A stretch of 5,710 bases of DNA from Modestobacter sp. (GTDB lineage: Bacteria > Actinomycetota > Actinomycetes > Mycobacteriales > Geodermatophilaceae), in contig JAOPUQ010000073.1 in assembly GCA_025963425.1 (NCBI GenBank), positions 1 to 5,710 on the forward strand, in the 5' to 3' direction. The notes beneath the pieces were generated by a model. It was not told the origin of the DNA, did no database searches, and saw nothing but the letters and a program-made list of their open reading frames with translations. How positions within the stretch are numbered: position 1 is the stretch's first letter; each line of letters starts with the position of its first letter. Made by a program: the position numbers and the translations under genes. Of the stretch, positions 1 to 5,216 are shown in pieces.

Positions 1-62
1 GCCCGGGCCGGGCGGAGTGCGCCAAGGCCACCTCGCGGACGGTCCTCGCCACACGCGGCTGA
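1..62 (+). CDS. possible 3' end of an upstream gene (partial, uncertain)
   Basis: Read in the frame beginning at base 3, this stretch gives about 19 codons ending in TGA at 60-62 (C-terminus ...ATSRTVLATRG). Eighteen of the 19 third positions are G or C, as expected for coding DNA here, and the other plus frames have poorer third-position composition. The opposite strand shares the same wobble positions and is equally good: a GTG at 52-50 would open a divergent reading frame beginning MARTVREVALAHSARPG, though without a visible ribosome binding site. I cannot decide between the two. No function can be read from so short a piece. Confidence 0.25.
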   Translation, partial: PGRAECAKATSRTVLATRG

Positions 63-76
63 GTCCGTCCCGTCGT

Positions 77-98
77 TTGTCAACCATCGGGTTGACAA
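77..98. promoter_or_regulatory. operator 1: perfect inverted repeat upstream of arsR
   Basis: TTGTCAACC (77-85) and GGTTGACAA (90-98) form a perfect 9-bp inverted repeat around ATCG. The core TCAACCATCGGGTTGA (80-95) resembles the CAACC-N4-GGTTG palindromes typical of ArsR-type winged-helix repressors. Its right arm contains the candidate -35 box at 92-97, so a bound repressor would block RNA polymerase. It is the first of two similar sites in front of the arsR gene; autorepression is inferred. Confidence 0.7.
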
Positions 99-120
99 CC
101 AGTCCGTCGCGTCCTACCTT
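92..120 (+). promoter_or_regulatory. predicted promoter of the arsR-SRPBCC operon
   Basis: A perfect TTGACA at 92-97 is followed after 17 bp by TACCTT at 115-120, which fits the loose actinobacterial -10 pattern TANNNT. Transcription would begin near 126-128, giving a leader of roughly 25 nt before the GTG start at 153. The -35 lies inside operator 1 and the predicted start lies inside operator 2. The -10 matches the TATAAT consensus at only three of six positions, so the exact start site is uncertain. Confidence 0.6.
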
Positions 121-123
121 CTA

Positions 124-141
124 TTCAACCCATCAGTTGAA
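124..141. promoter_or_regulatory. operator 2: second ArsR-type palindrome near the transcription start
   Basis: TTCAAC (124-129) and GTTGAA (136-141) form an inverted repeat. The 16-mer TCAACCCATCAGTTGA (125-140) matches operator 1 in its outer TCAACC and GTTGA parts. The two centres are 45 bp apart, a little over four helical turns, so two repressor dimers could sit on a similar face of the DNA. The site overlaps the predicted transcription start and ends just before the ribosome binding site GAAGAAGG (139-146). Confidence 0.55.
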
Positions 142-152
142 GAAGGTGTCCT

Positions 153-515
153 GTGGCCGACCAGCTCTCCCGCGTCTTCGCCGCCCTCGCCGACCCGACC
201 CGTCGCGACATGGTGGCCCGCCTCACCGAGGCAGACCACACGGTGAACGACCTGGCTGCGCCCTACGACGTCAGCCTGCAGGCCGTCTCCAAGCACCTCA
301 AGGTGCTCGAGGAGGCCGGTCTGGTCACGCGGACCCGGGAGGCCCAGCGCCGTCCGGTGCACCTGGAAGCCGAGGTGTTCGACCTGATGACCAAATGGAT
401 CGAGCGCTACCGCCGCCAGGCCGAGGAGCGGTACCGCCGTCTGGACGACGTCCTCCGGTCCATGCCGGACGACGCAGCACCCATCCCGCCCGGAGGAGAA
501 GGAGCAGCGACATGA
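153..515 (+). CDS. ArsR-family winged-helix transcriptional repressor
   Basis: Encodes a 120-residue cytoplasmic DNA-binding protein. The GTG start follows AGAAGG (141-146) by six bases, and no better start is visible. The N-terminus, LSRVFAALADPTRRDMVARL (about residues 5-24), is typical of ArsR repressors paired with SRPBCC proteins. The recognition helix lies in SLQAVSKHLKVLEEAGLV (41-58), followed by the basic wing RTREAQRRPVHL (60-71) and a charged C-terminal helix that probably dimerises. The protein has no cysteine and lacks the ELCVCDL-type metal site, so it is unlikely to sense arsenic or other thiophilic metals. It overlaps the next gene by 4 nt (ATGA), so the two are co-transcribed and probably translationally coupled. 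The two palindromes at 77-98 and 124-141 suggest that it represses its own operon. Its natural signal is unknown. Family assignment is secure; the regulatory role is inferred. Confidence 0.9.
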   Translation: MADQLSRVFAALADPTRRDMVARLTEADHTVNDLAAPYDVSLQAVSKHLKVLEEAGLVTRTREAQRRPVHLEAEVFDLMTKWIERYRRQAEERYRRLDDVLRSMPDDAAPIPPGGEGAAT

Positions 516-709
516 CCAGCACCGGCAGCCACGAGACCGAGACCATCCCCGACCCCGACGTCCCGCTCGTCCGGATCACCCGGGAGTTCGGCGCGGCCCC
601 GGCGAAGGTCGTCCGGGCCCACACCGACCGCGACGCCTTCCTCTCCAGCGGCATGGCGGTCGGCGTCCGCGAGGGCTACGAGCGCCTGGACGCGGTGCTG
701 GCCGGCTGA
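512..709 (+). CDS. internally deleted SRPBCC/AHSA1-domain protein (probable remnant)
   Basis: Encodes 65 residues from an ATG that overlaps the arsR stop; AAGGAG (499-504) lies seven bases upstream. Residues 17-39 (VPLVRITREFGAAPAKVVRAHTD) match the first strand and first helix of AHSA1-type SRPBCC proteins that follow ArsR genes. Residues 40-65 (RDAFLSSGMAVGVREGYERLDAVLAG) match the C-terminal helix of the same family. Full-length members are about 150-165 residues, so some 90-100 central residues, the beta-sheet lining the ligand cavity, are missing. The join falls near bases 623-634 and keeps frame, start, ribosome binding site and stop. The product could be made but could not form the helix-grip fold, so ligand binding or ATPase-activator-like function is probably lost. 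It may equally be called a pseudogene. The expected full length comes from my knowledge of the family, not from an alignment. Confidence 0.75.
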   Translation: MTSTGSHETETIPDPDVPLVRITREFGAAPAKVVRAHTDRDAFLSSGMAVGVREGYERLDAVLAG

Positions 710-736
710 CCGGGCCCGCGTCCGCTCAGCCGCGGG
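700..736. terminator. possible bidirectional terminator between convergent genes
   Basis: The stop codons of the SRPBCC remnant (707-709) and of the minus-strand membrane gene (728-726) are only 16 bp apart. GGCCGG (700-705) can pair with CCGG-G-CC (710-716) with one bulged base, and CCCGCG (715-720) with CGCGGG (731-736) around a 10-nt loop. The two stems share bases 715-716 and compete. There is no T-tract on either strand, so this is at best a GC hairpin stop of the kind common in actinobacteria. Confidence 0.25.
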
Positions 737-1403
737 TGGTCACGTAGGCGCTGAGCAGCAGCGTGAACGCGCTGGCGGTGATCAGCAGCCGGGCCGGGGT
801 GAGCCCGTTGAGCAGGCCGGCGATCACCCCGGCGCTGGAGGACCGGGCCTCGACGGCCTGCGCGCCGCGGCGGAGCATCCGCACCTCGTCGGCCAGTAGC
901 GTGCCGCCGGCGCCGAGCAGCGCCAGCCCGAGGACGACGAACACCAGCGACAACCGCTCGGCGAAGCTGGTGACCGCCGGGGCGAGCAACAGCACGACGA
1001 CCATCCCGAGCGCCAGGCCGACGACGGCTCCGGCGACCGGTGCCCACGGGCCCATCCGGATCAGCGGGTCCGGGCGCCGGATGCGCGGACGGACCCGGAC
1101 ACCGGCCGGCTGACCGCCGGGCACCTCGGCGCCGCCCGGATCGCGCGCGGGCGCCGTCGGCACCGCAGGGGGCTGGGGGTGCGGCACCGGTTGCGTGCCC
1201 TGGTGACCGGCCCGCAGCGGATCCGTTCCCGGGCCCGGCCCGGCAGTCGGGGGCGACGGTTGCTCGGCAGCCGCCGGCTCGGGGCTCGGTCCGGCCGGTG
1301 CCCGTGCCTCGCCGCGAGGGTCGGGTACGGCCGTGGCGCCCGGGCGCTGCTCGGGGCCCTGGTCGACCCAACCGGTGGTCATCACGTCTCGTTCGTCGCT
1401 CAT
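726..1403 (-). CDS. proline-rich membrane protein of unknown function
   Basis: I do not recognise this gene. From the ATG at 1403 it encodes 225 residues in two parts. Residues 1-110 are low-complexity, rich in Pro, Ala, Gly and Glu, and presumably disordered in the cytoplasm. Residues 119-221 carry three hydrophobic segments (about 119-140, 151-171 and 204-221). Between the second and third is a charged stretch with DEVRMLRRGAQAVEARSSS (172-190), perhaps a short amphipathic or coupling helix. The protein ends ...SAYVTTRG without an extra domain. GAGGTGAT (1418-1411) is a good ribosome binding site for the ATG at 1403; a GTG at 1415 or ATG at 1412 would add four or three residues but sit on top of that site. 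The gene is convergent with the arsR operon and separated from upstream fusA2 by 330 nt, so it probably has its own promoter. The pattern of a disordered Pro-rich tail plus small membrane domain is common in actinobacterial envelope proteins and gives no function. Confidence 0.75.
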   Translation of the reverse strand: MSDERDVMTTGWVDQGPEQRPGATAVPDPRGEARAPAGPSPEPAAAEQPSPPTAGPGPGTDPLRAGHQGTQPVPHPQPPAVPTAPARDPGGAEVPGGQPAGVRVRPRIRRPDPLIRMGPWAPVAGAVVGLALGMVVVLLLAPAVTSFAERLSLVFVVLGLALLGAGGTLLADEVRMLRRGAQAVEARSSSAGVIAGLLNGLTPARLLITASAFTLLLSAYVTTRG

Positions 1404-1426
1404 TCCTCGCATCACCTCGGGACGCC

Positions 1427-1432
1427 ACGCTA
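1427..1432 (-). promoter_or_regulatory. possible -10 element of the Pro-rich membrane gene
   Basis: On the minus strand TAGCGT (1432-1427) fits the actinobacterial -10 pattern TANNNT and lies 23 bases before the ATG at 1403. Transcription from it would start near 1420, just before the ribosome binding site GAGGTGAT, giving a leader under 20 nt. No good -35 is visible at the expected distance, so this is a weak call. Confidence 0.25.
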
Positions 1433-1462
1433 GGTCGCCGGTCCGACGGCACGGGGAGGCGA

Positions 1463-1482
1463 CCCGGCGGTTTCCCGCCGGG
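1463..1482 (-). repeat. perfect 8-bp hairpin with a GAAA loop, upstream of the membrane gene
   Basis: On the minus strand CCCGGCGG and CCGCCGGG form a perfect 8-bp stem closed by GAAA, a GNRA-type tetraloop that is especially stable in RNA. The plus strand has the loop TTTC, which is not of that type, so if it works as RNA the minus strand is the likely one. It ends 59 nt before the ATG at 1403. It could be a terminator of read-through from fusA2 or, if transcription starts further upstream, a leader structure. No T-tract follows it. Confidence 0.45.
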
Positions 1483-1592
1483 ATGCTCCTGAACCGGCGC
1501 GTCCCGGCGAGCAGTGACCGTGCGTGCGTTGTCGGTCTCCCAGCGTCAGAGGCCTCCGCCGGGTGGCCAGGTCCGGCTCCGCGCGACGTCGT

Positions 1593-1612
1593 GGACCCGG
1601 TGGGCCGGGTCC
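1593..1612. repeat. perfect 8-bp hairpin in the fusA2 downstream region
   Basis: GGACCCGG (1593-1600) and CCGGGTCC (1605-1612) are exact inverted repeats around a 4-nt loop. On the minus strand the structure lies about 120 nt past the fusA2 stop codon. It shares bases 1610-1612 with an alternative stem, 1610-1616 with 1640-1646, so the two cannot form together. No T-tract follows on either strand. Terminator and protein-binding palindrome are both possible. Confidence 0.4.
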
Positions 1613-1705
1613 GGCCGGCAGCCCTCGGCTGTCCCTCCGGGCCGGATCATGTCCGCCGTACCGGCCACCTGAGGCGGTCGGGCACTCACCAGCGGTCGGT
1701 CACCG

Positions 1706-1722
1706 CCCGGCCGGCAGCCGGG
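1706..1722 (-). terminator. possible fusA2 terminator hairpin
   Basis: CCCGGC (1706-1711) and GCCGGG (1717-1722) form a 6-bp stem with a 5-nt loop, starting 11 nt after the fusA2 stop codon on the minus strand. Two further C-G pairs (1703-1704 with 1724-1725) can form beyond a single A-C mismatch. There is no T-run, so it would be an actinobacterial-style hairpin without a U-tail. Position is the main support. Confidence 0.35.
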
Positions 1723-1733
1723 TGGGCACCGCG

Positions 1734-3830
1734 TCAGGCCGGCTGAAGCTCGGCCACCACCGCCGCCGGCGCGGGTTCGTGGCCCAGCGGCGTCCGGGTG
1801 AACCGGCCGGTGCCGTGCGCCACCGCCCGCAGGGCACCGGGGTAGTCCAGCAGCTCCCGCTCGGGCACCTCGGCGTGCACGGTCGCCCGGTCCTCCTCCG
1901 GTGCCGTGTCGCTGCCGGTGACCCGGCCGCGCCGCGCGGCGAGGTCGCTGAGCACCGCCCCGACGTGCTCGGCGGGCACGGTGACCTCGATCCGGCACCA
2001 CGGCTCCAGGACGCGGGTGCCGGCCGCGGCGGCCAGCTCGCGCACGGCCAGCGCCCCCGCTGCCTGGAACGCGGCGTCGGAGGAGTCCACGGAGTGCGCC
2101 TTGCCGTCGACGAGGGTCACCGCGACGTCCACCAGCGGCCGGTCCGCGCTCACACCGCGGGCGGCCTGCGCCCGGACACCCTTCTCCACGCTGCCGTGGA
2201 ACTGCCCCGGCACGGCGCCGCCCACCACCCGCTGGTCGAACACGATGCCCGATCCCGGTGCCCCGGGCCGCCCCTCAAGCACGACCACGGCGTACTGACC
2301 GTGCCCACCGGACTGCTTGACGTGCCGGCCGGTGACGGTGGCCGGGCCGGCCAGCGTCTCCACCAGCGGCACGCGGACCGGCGGGGTGTTCACCGCGACG
2401 CCGAGCCGGGTGCGCAGCCGGTCCAGCAGCACCGCGGCGTGTGCGTCCCCGACGCACCACAGCAGTGCCTGCCCGGTGTCGGCCCGGCGTTCCAGCCGGA
2501 CGGTCGGGTCCTCGGCGACCAGCCGTCCCAGTGCGGTGGCCAGCCGGTCCTCCTCGGCCCGGGAGGCCGCCTCGACGGCGACCGGCAGCTGCGGCTCGGG
2601 CAGGGCCCACGGGGTCACGAGCAGCGGGCGCTCCGGGCTGGACAGGGTGTCGCCGGTCTCGGCCGAGCTGAGCCGGGCCACCGCGCAGATGTCCCCCGCC
2701 GGGCACTCCGGGACCGGCCGGAGCACCGAGCCCAGCGGGCAGGACAGCGCGCCCACGCGTTCGTCGGCGTCGTGGTCGGGGTGCCCACGCTCGGCCAGCC
2801 CGTGACCGGAGACGTGCAGCGCCATGTCCGGCCGCAGCGTCCCGGAGAAGACCCGGACCAGCGAGATCCGCCCCAGGTAGGGGTCGGTCGTCGTCTTCAC
2901 CACCTCGGCGACCAGCGGACCGGCCGGGTCGCAGCCCACCGCGGGCACCGGGCGCCCAGCGAGATCGGTGACCACCGGGCAGGGCCGTTCCAGCGGCGAC
3001 GGGAACGCCGCCACAAGCAGGTCCAGCACCTCCCGCACGCCCAGGCCGGTGAGGGGCGCGGTGAACAGCACGGGGTGCAGTGCGCCCCGGGCCACCGCCG
3101 TCTCCAGGTCGGTCACCAGCTCGCTTTCCGACACCGGCTCGCCGGCGAGGTAGCGCTCCAGCAGCGTCTCGTCCTCGCTCTCGGCGATCACCGCCTCGAT
3201 CAGCTCCGCCCGCAGCTGGTCGACCCCCGGGAGCCCGGGGTGCGGTTCGAGCAGCGAGAGGAGCTCCCGGGGCGCGCCGTCCGGCCCCGGCTCGACGACG
3301 TGCAGCTGGTGCACCCCGCCCAGGCGTTCCCGGCAGGCGCGGACCGCACCGGCGAGGTCGGCTCGCGGCCGGTCGGCCTGGGTGACCACCACCGCCCTCG
3401 GCATGCCCACCGCGGCACACTCGTCCCACAGCTGCACGGTGGCGGCGTCGACGCCGGCGACCGCGGAGACCACGAACAGCGCCGCGTCGGCGGCCCGCAG
3501 CGCGGCCCGCACCTCGCCGACGAAGTCCGGTGCGCCCGGGGTGTCCAGCAGCGTCAGCCGGTGGCCGGCGTGCTCGACGGTGGCCGCGGCCAGCGACACG
3601 GAGTGCTGCTCGCGGACCTCGACCTCCTCGGTGTCCAGACAGGTCGTGCCGTCCTCGACCCGGCCCGCCCGCGACAGCGCTCCCGAGGCCGCGATCAGGG
3701 CTTCGGCCAGCGTGGTCTTGCCCGCCCCCGTCCGCCCGACCAGCGCGACGTTGCGCACGCGGTCTGCCGGGCGCGGCACGGGGGCGCCGGCATGTTCCCG
3801 ATTGGTGTCCCTGCCGTTGCGTGTGGCCAC
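1734..3830 (-). CDS. fusA2: elongation factor G-like protein EF-G2 (FusA2 type)
   Basis: Encodes 698 residues with the full EF-G domain order. The GTPase domain carries GRTGAGKT (32-39, P-loop) and DTPGAPDF (96-103). Domain II includes TDPYLGRISLVRVFSGTLRP (about 315-334). Domain IV contains QSGGHGQYAVV (506-516) and VDSSDAAFQAAG (581-592), and domain V EPWCRIEVTVPAEHVGAVLSD (609-629). It departs from true EF-G at the catalytic centre: the switch I motif RGITI reads about HSVSL (76-80), the DTPGH histidine is Ala100, and NKxD reads TQAD (150-153). It is therefore the accessory paralogue common in actinobacteria, not the main translocase. As I recall, the mycobacterial homologue binds guanine nucleotides but lacks ribosome-stimulated GTPase activity. 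The GTG at 3830 is chosen because GGAGGT (3839-3834) sits just before it; a longer frame to a TTG at 3896 has no such site. Lies 112 bp after ctaG on the same strand. Function on the ribosome is unknown. Confidence 0.9.
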   Translation of the reverse strand: MATRNGRDTNREHAGAPVPRPADRVRNVALVGRTGAGKTTLAEALIAASGALSRAGRVEDGTTCLDTEEVEVREQHSVSLAAATVEHAGHRLTLLDTPGAPDFVGEVRAALRAADAALFVVSAVAGVDAATVQLWDECAAVGMPRAVVVTQADRPRADLAGAVRACRERLGGVHQLHVVEPGPDGAPRELLSLLEPHPGLPGVDQLRAELIEAVIAESEDETLLERYLAGEPVSESELVTDLETAVARGALHPVLFTAPLTGLGVREVLDLLVAAFPSPLERPCPVVTDLAGRPVPAVGCDPAGPLVAEVVKTTTDPYLGRISLVRVFSGTLRPDMALHVSGHGLAERGHPDHDADERVGALSCPLGSVLRPVPECPAGDICAVARLSSAETGDTLSSPERPLLVTPWALPEPQLPVAVEAASRAEEDRLATALGRLVAEDPTVRLERRADTGQALLWCVGDAHAAVLLDRLRTRLGVAVNTPPVRVPLVETLAGPATVTGRHVKQSGGHGQYAVVVLEGRPGAPGSGIVFDQRVVGGAVPGQFHGSVEKGVRAQAARGVSADRPLVDVAVTLVDGKAHSVDSSDAAFQAAGALAVRELAAAAGTRVLEPWCRIEVTVPAEHVGAVLSDLAARRGRVTGSDTAPEEDRATVHAEVPERELLDYPGALRAVAHGTGRFTRTPLGHEPAPAAVVAELQPA

Positions 3831-3833
3831 CGG

Positions 3834-3839
3834 ACCTCC
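3834..3839 (-). promoter_or_regulatory. fusA2 ribosome binding site that fixes the start
   Basis: On the minus strand GGAGGT is followed after three bases by GTG (3830). It is the strongest Shine-Dalgarno sequence near this end of the gene and lies inside the longer open frame starting at 3896, so it argues against that extension. Upstream, TTGTCC (3896-3891) and CAGGCT (3873-3868) are 17 bp apart and could be a weak promoter, but the -10 is poor. Confidence 0.65.
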
Positions 3840-3917
3840 GCGGAAGACGTCGTCATCCCAGGGACCCAGCCTGGCCCTCGTCGTCCCGGGGGACAAGTCC
3901 GGGGCGGTGGCCGGGGA

Positions 3918-3933
3918 CCCGACCGGCGTCGGG
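3918..3933 (-). terminator. weak hairpin just after ctaG
   Basis: CCCGAC (3918-3923) and GTCGGG (3928-3933) form a 6-bp stem with a 4-nt loop, nine bases past the ctaG stop codon on the minus strand. There is no T-tract. It might limit read-through from the DUF2243-ctaG pair into fusA2, but short GC stems arise often by chance at this base composition. Confidence 0.25.
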
Positions 3934-3942
3934 GACGGCGGC

Positions 3943-4749
3943 TCAGGTCGGTACGTCCAGCACGGCGCGACCGGCGCGGCGCTGCTCGGCGCGCAGCCGG
4001 CGGCCGGTGCGCCGGTACCACTCGGCCATCACGGCCACGGCCAACAGCACCTCGATGACGTCGCCGCCGTAGGAGAGGAGCTGCGCGCCGGCGCGGACCT
4101 CGTCGGCGGCGCCCAGGGTGACCGGCGGGGAGGCGTACAGCAGCTTGGCCAGCACGCCGTGCCCGGCGGCCAGCAACACCAGGACGCCGGCCCGCGCCGG
4201 CGTCGACACCCGCCGCGGTATCGGGTCGACGCCGGCCAGCAGCCAGCTGACCAGGCACCCGGTGAGCACCATGTGCCCGTGCACCAGCAGGTGGAGGAAC
4301 GGCGAGGAGTGCAGCAGCCCGAACAGCGGCGTCAGGTAGAGCGCGGCGAGCGATCCGAGCTCCAGCGGAACGACGACGACCGGCGCGGTGAGGATGCGGA
4401 CCGGCGCGCTGTGCAGCACCCGCAGCAGGCCTCGGCGCGGACGGCGGGGCAGCGTGCGCAGGGCCAGGGTGACCGGCGCCGAGCACGCCAGCAGCAGGGG
4501 CGCCAGCATCACCAGGGCCAGGTGCTGGGCGACGTGCCCGGAGAACTCCCCGGTCCGGGCGGTCACCGGCGGGGACAACGCCACCGCGGCGACCGCCAGC
4601 CCACCGGCCGCAGCGAGCAGCCGGGTGCGGGGCCACGCCGTCCCCCGCCGGCGGAGCACCGCCCAGCCGGCCAGGTACGGCACCGCGACGGCGAGCGGCA
4701 GCACCACGGCGAGCCAGGCACCCGGCCCCGCCGCCGGGTCGTGCGTCAC
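3943..4749 (-). CDS. CtaG-like cytochrome c oxidase assembly membrane protein
   Basis: Encodes 268 residues with about seven hydrophobic segments (roughly 11-32, 43-60, 75-98, 118-142, 151-173, 186-206 and 226-243), matching the Caa3_CtaG family (PF09678). Family-like histidines lie in the membrane: GHVAQHLALVMLAPLLL (71-87, His72 and His76), HLLVHGHM (153-160) and GHGVLAKLLY (196-205). The Bacillus relative is needed for caa3-type oxidase; the probable role is copper delivery or assembly of the oxidase Cu site. The short basic C-terminus (246-263) should be cytoplasmic. The GTG start (4749-4747) overlaps the TGA of the DUF2243 gene as GTGA, with no clear ribosome binding site of its own, so translation is probably coupled. 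A longer frame to 4953 is rejected because it would overlap DUF2243 by about 200 nt. The oxidase genes themselves are not in view. Actinobacterial CtaG-like proteins may be fused to a CopD domain; this one is not. Confidence 0.85.
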   Translation of the reverse strand: MTHDPAAGPGAWLAVVLPLAVAVPYLAGWAVLRRRGTAWPRTRLLAAAGGLAVAAVALSPPVTARTGEFSGHVAQHLALVMLAPLLLACSAPVTLALRTLPRRPRRGLLRVLHSAPVRILTAPVVVVPLELGSLAALYLTPLFGLLHSSPFLHLLVHGHMVLTGCLVSWLLAGVDPIPRRVSTPARAGVLVLLAAGHGVLAKLLYASPPVTLGAADEVRAGAQLLSYGGDVIEVLLAVAVMAEWYRRTGRRLRAEQRRAGRAVLDVPT

Positions 4750-5216
4750 CAGGGCGGCGCCGCGAGCGGGCGGGCCGGCCGGCGCAGCAGCACCAGCCCG
4801 GCGAGCAGCAGGAGCGCCCCGGCGACGTCCCAGGCCAGGTCGTAGGGCAGCAGGTCGACGCCGTAGCGGATCTGGTGCAGGCCGAACACCTTGTGCTGGA
4901 CCAGCCCGTCGTAGAGCTGGAAGGCACCGGCACCGACCAGCCCGCCGGCCCACACCCGGACGGGCACGGTGGCCTGGCGCCGGTGCAGGTCGGCGAGCAG
5001 GAACAGCCCGACCACGACCGCCGTCCAGCTGAAGGCGTGGAAGAACCCGTCGGAGACCAGTCCGGCGGCGCTGGTCCCGCGGTCGTAGAAGTGGTGCCAG
5101 TGCAGCAGCTGGTGGAAGACCGTCTCGTCGACGAAGCCCGCAACCCCGACGCCGACCAGCACGCCGGTGAGCAGCGAGCGGCCGGTGCGGGCGGGACGCT
5201 CCACCGGTGGGGGCAC
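4746..5216 (-). CDS. DUF2243 family membrane protein
   Basis: Encodes 156 residues with four hydrophobic segments (about 14-36, 58-76, 88-107 and 124-146). The histidine-rich motif GFVDETVFHQLLHWHHFYD (27-45) recalls the family signature GF.DG..LHQ..QWHH. Further family-like parts are SDGFFHAFSW (55-64) and AFQLYDGLVQHKVFGLHQIR (98-117). The histidines at membrane edges suggest haem or metal binding, but no activity is established that I know of. It is translationally coupled to the CtaG-like gene, and the two are often neighbours in actinobacteria, so a role in respiratory oxidase or copper handling is inferred. The GTG at 5216 follows AGGA by seven bases. A longer frame to 5684 is rejected: it would be antisense to hrpB and has non-coding-like composition. 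The first motif reads DET where I expect DGI or DGT, a possible family variant. Confidence 0.85.
   Translation of the reverse strand: MPPPVERPARTGRSLLTGVLVGVGVAGFVDETVFHQLLHWHHFYDRGTSAAGLVSDGFFHAFSWTAVVVGLFLLADLHRRQATVPVRVWAGGLVGAGAFQLYDGLVQHKVFGLHQIRYGVDLLPYDLAWDVAGALLLLAGLVLLRRPARPLAAPPW

Larger units (their letters stand above)
1404..1733. other. 330-nt gene-free stretch with several GC hairpins
   Basis: No convincing coding region lies here on either strand; the frames that cross it are antisense or out-of-frame readings of neighbours. I found no tRNA-like cloverleaf. It holds three notable inverted repeats, listed separately (1463-1482, 1593-1612, 1706-1722). A fourth nested structure has TCCGGCC (1610-1616) pairing with GGCCGGA (1640-1646) around CAGCC (1619-1623) and GGCTG (1627-1631). 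It must contain the 3' end of the fusA2 transcript and the promoter of the minus-strand membrane gene. Confidence 0.6.

Noticed and set aside
153..515. Metal-sensing (arsenic-type) ArsR repressor
   Set aside because: The protein contains no cysteine and no ELCVCDL motif; the SRPBCC-type partner places it in a different ArsR branch.
1734..3830. Tetracycline-resistance ribosomal protection protein (TetM type)
   Set aside because: These also resemble EF-G, but they keep DTPGH and NKxD, which this protein lacks; the motifs match the EF-G2/FusA2 branch better and there is no mobile context.
3831..3896. 22-residue N-terminal extension of FusA2 from a TTG
   Set aside because: No ribosome binding site precedes the TTG, while GGAGGT at 3839-3834 directly serves the GTG at 3830.
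1524..4058. 844-codon plus-strand open frame antisense to fusA2
   Set aside because: It is rich in Arg, Gly, Pro and His in the way of antisense frames in high-GC DNA, resembles no known domain, and lies opposite a complete EF-G-like gene.
4750..4953. 68-residue N-terminal extension of the CtaG-like protein
   Set aside because: It would overlap DUF2243 by about 200 nt, is Arg/Ala/Pro-rich without family similarity, and the GTGA overlap is a standard coupled start.
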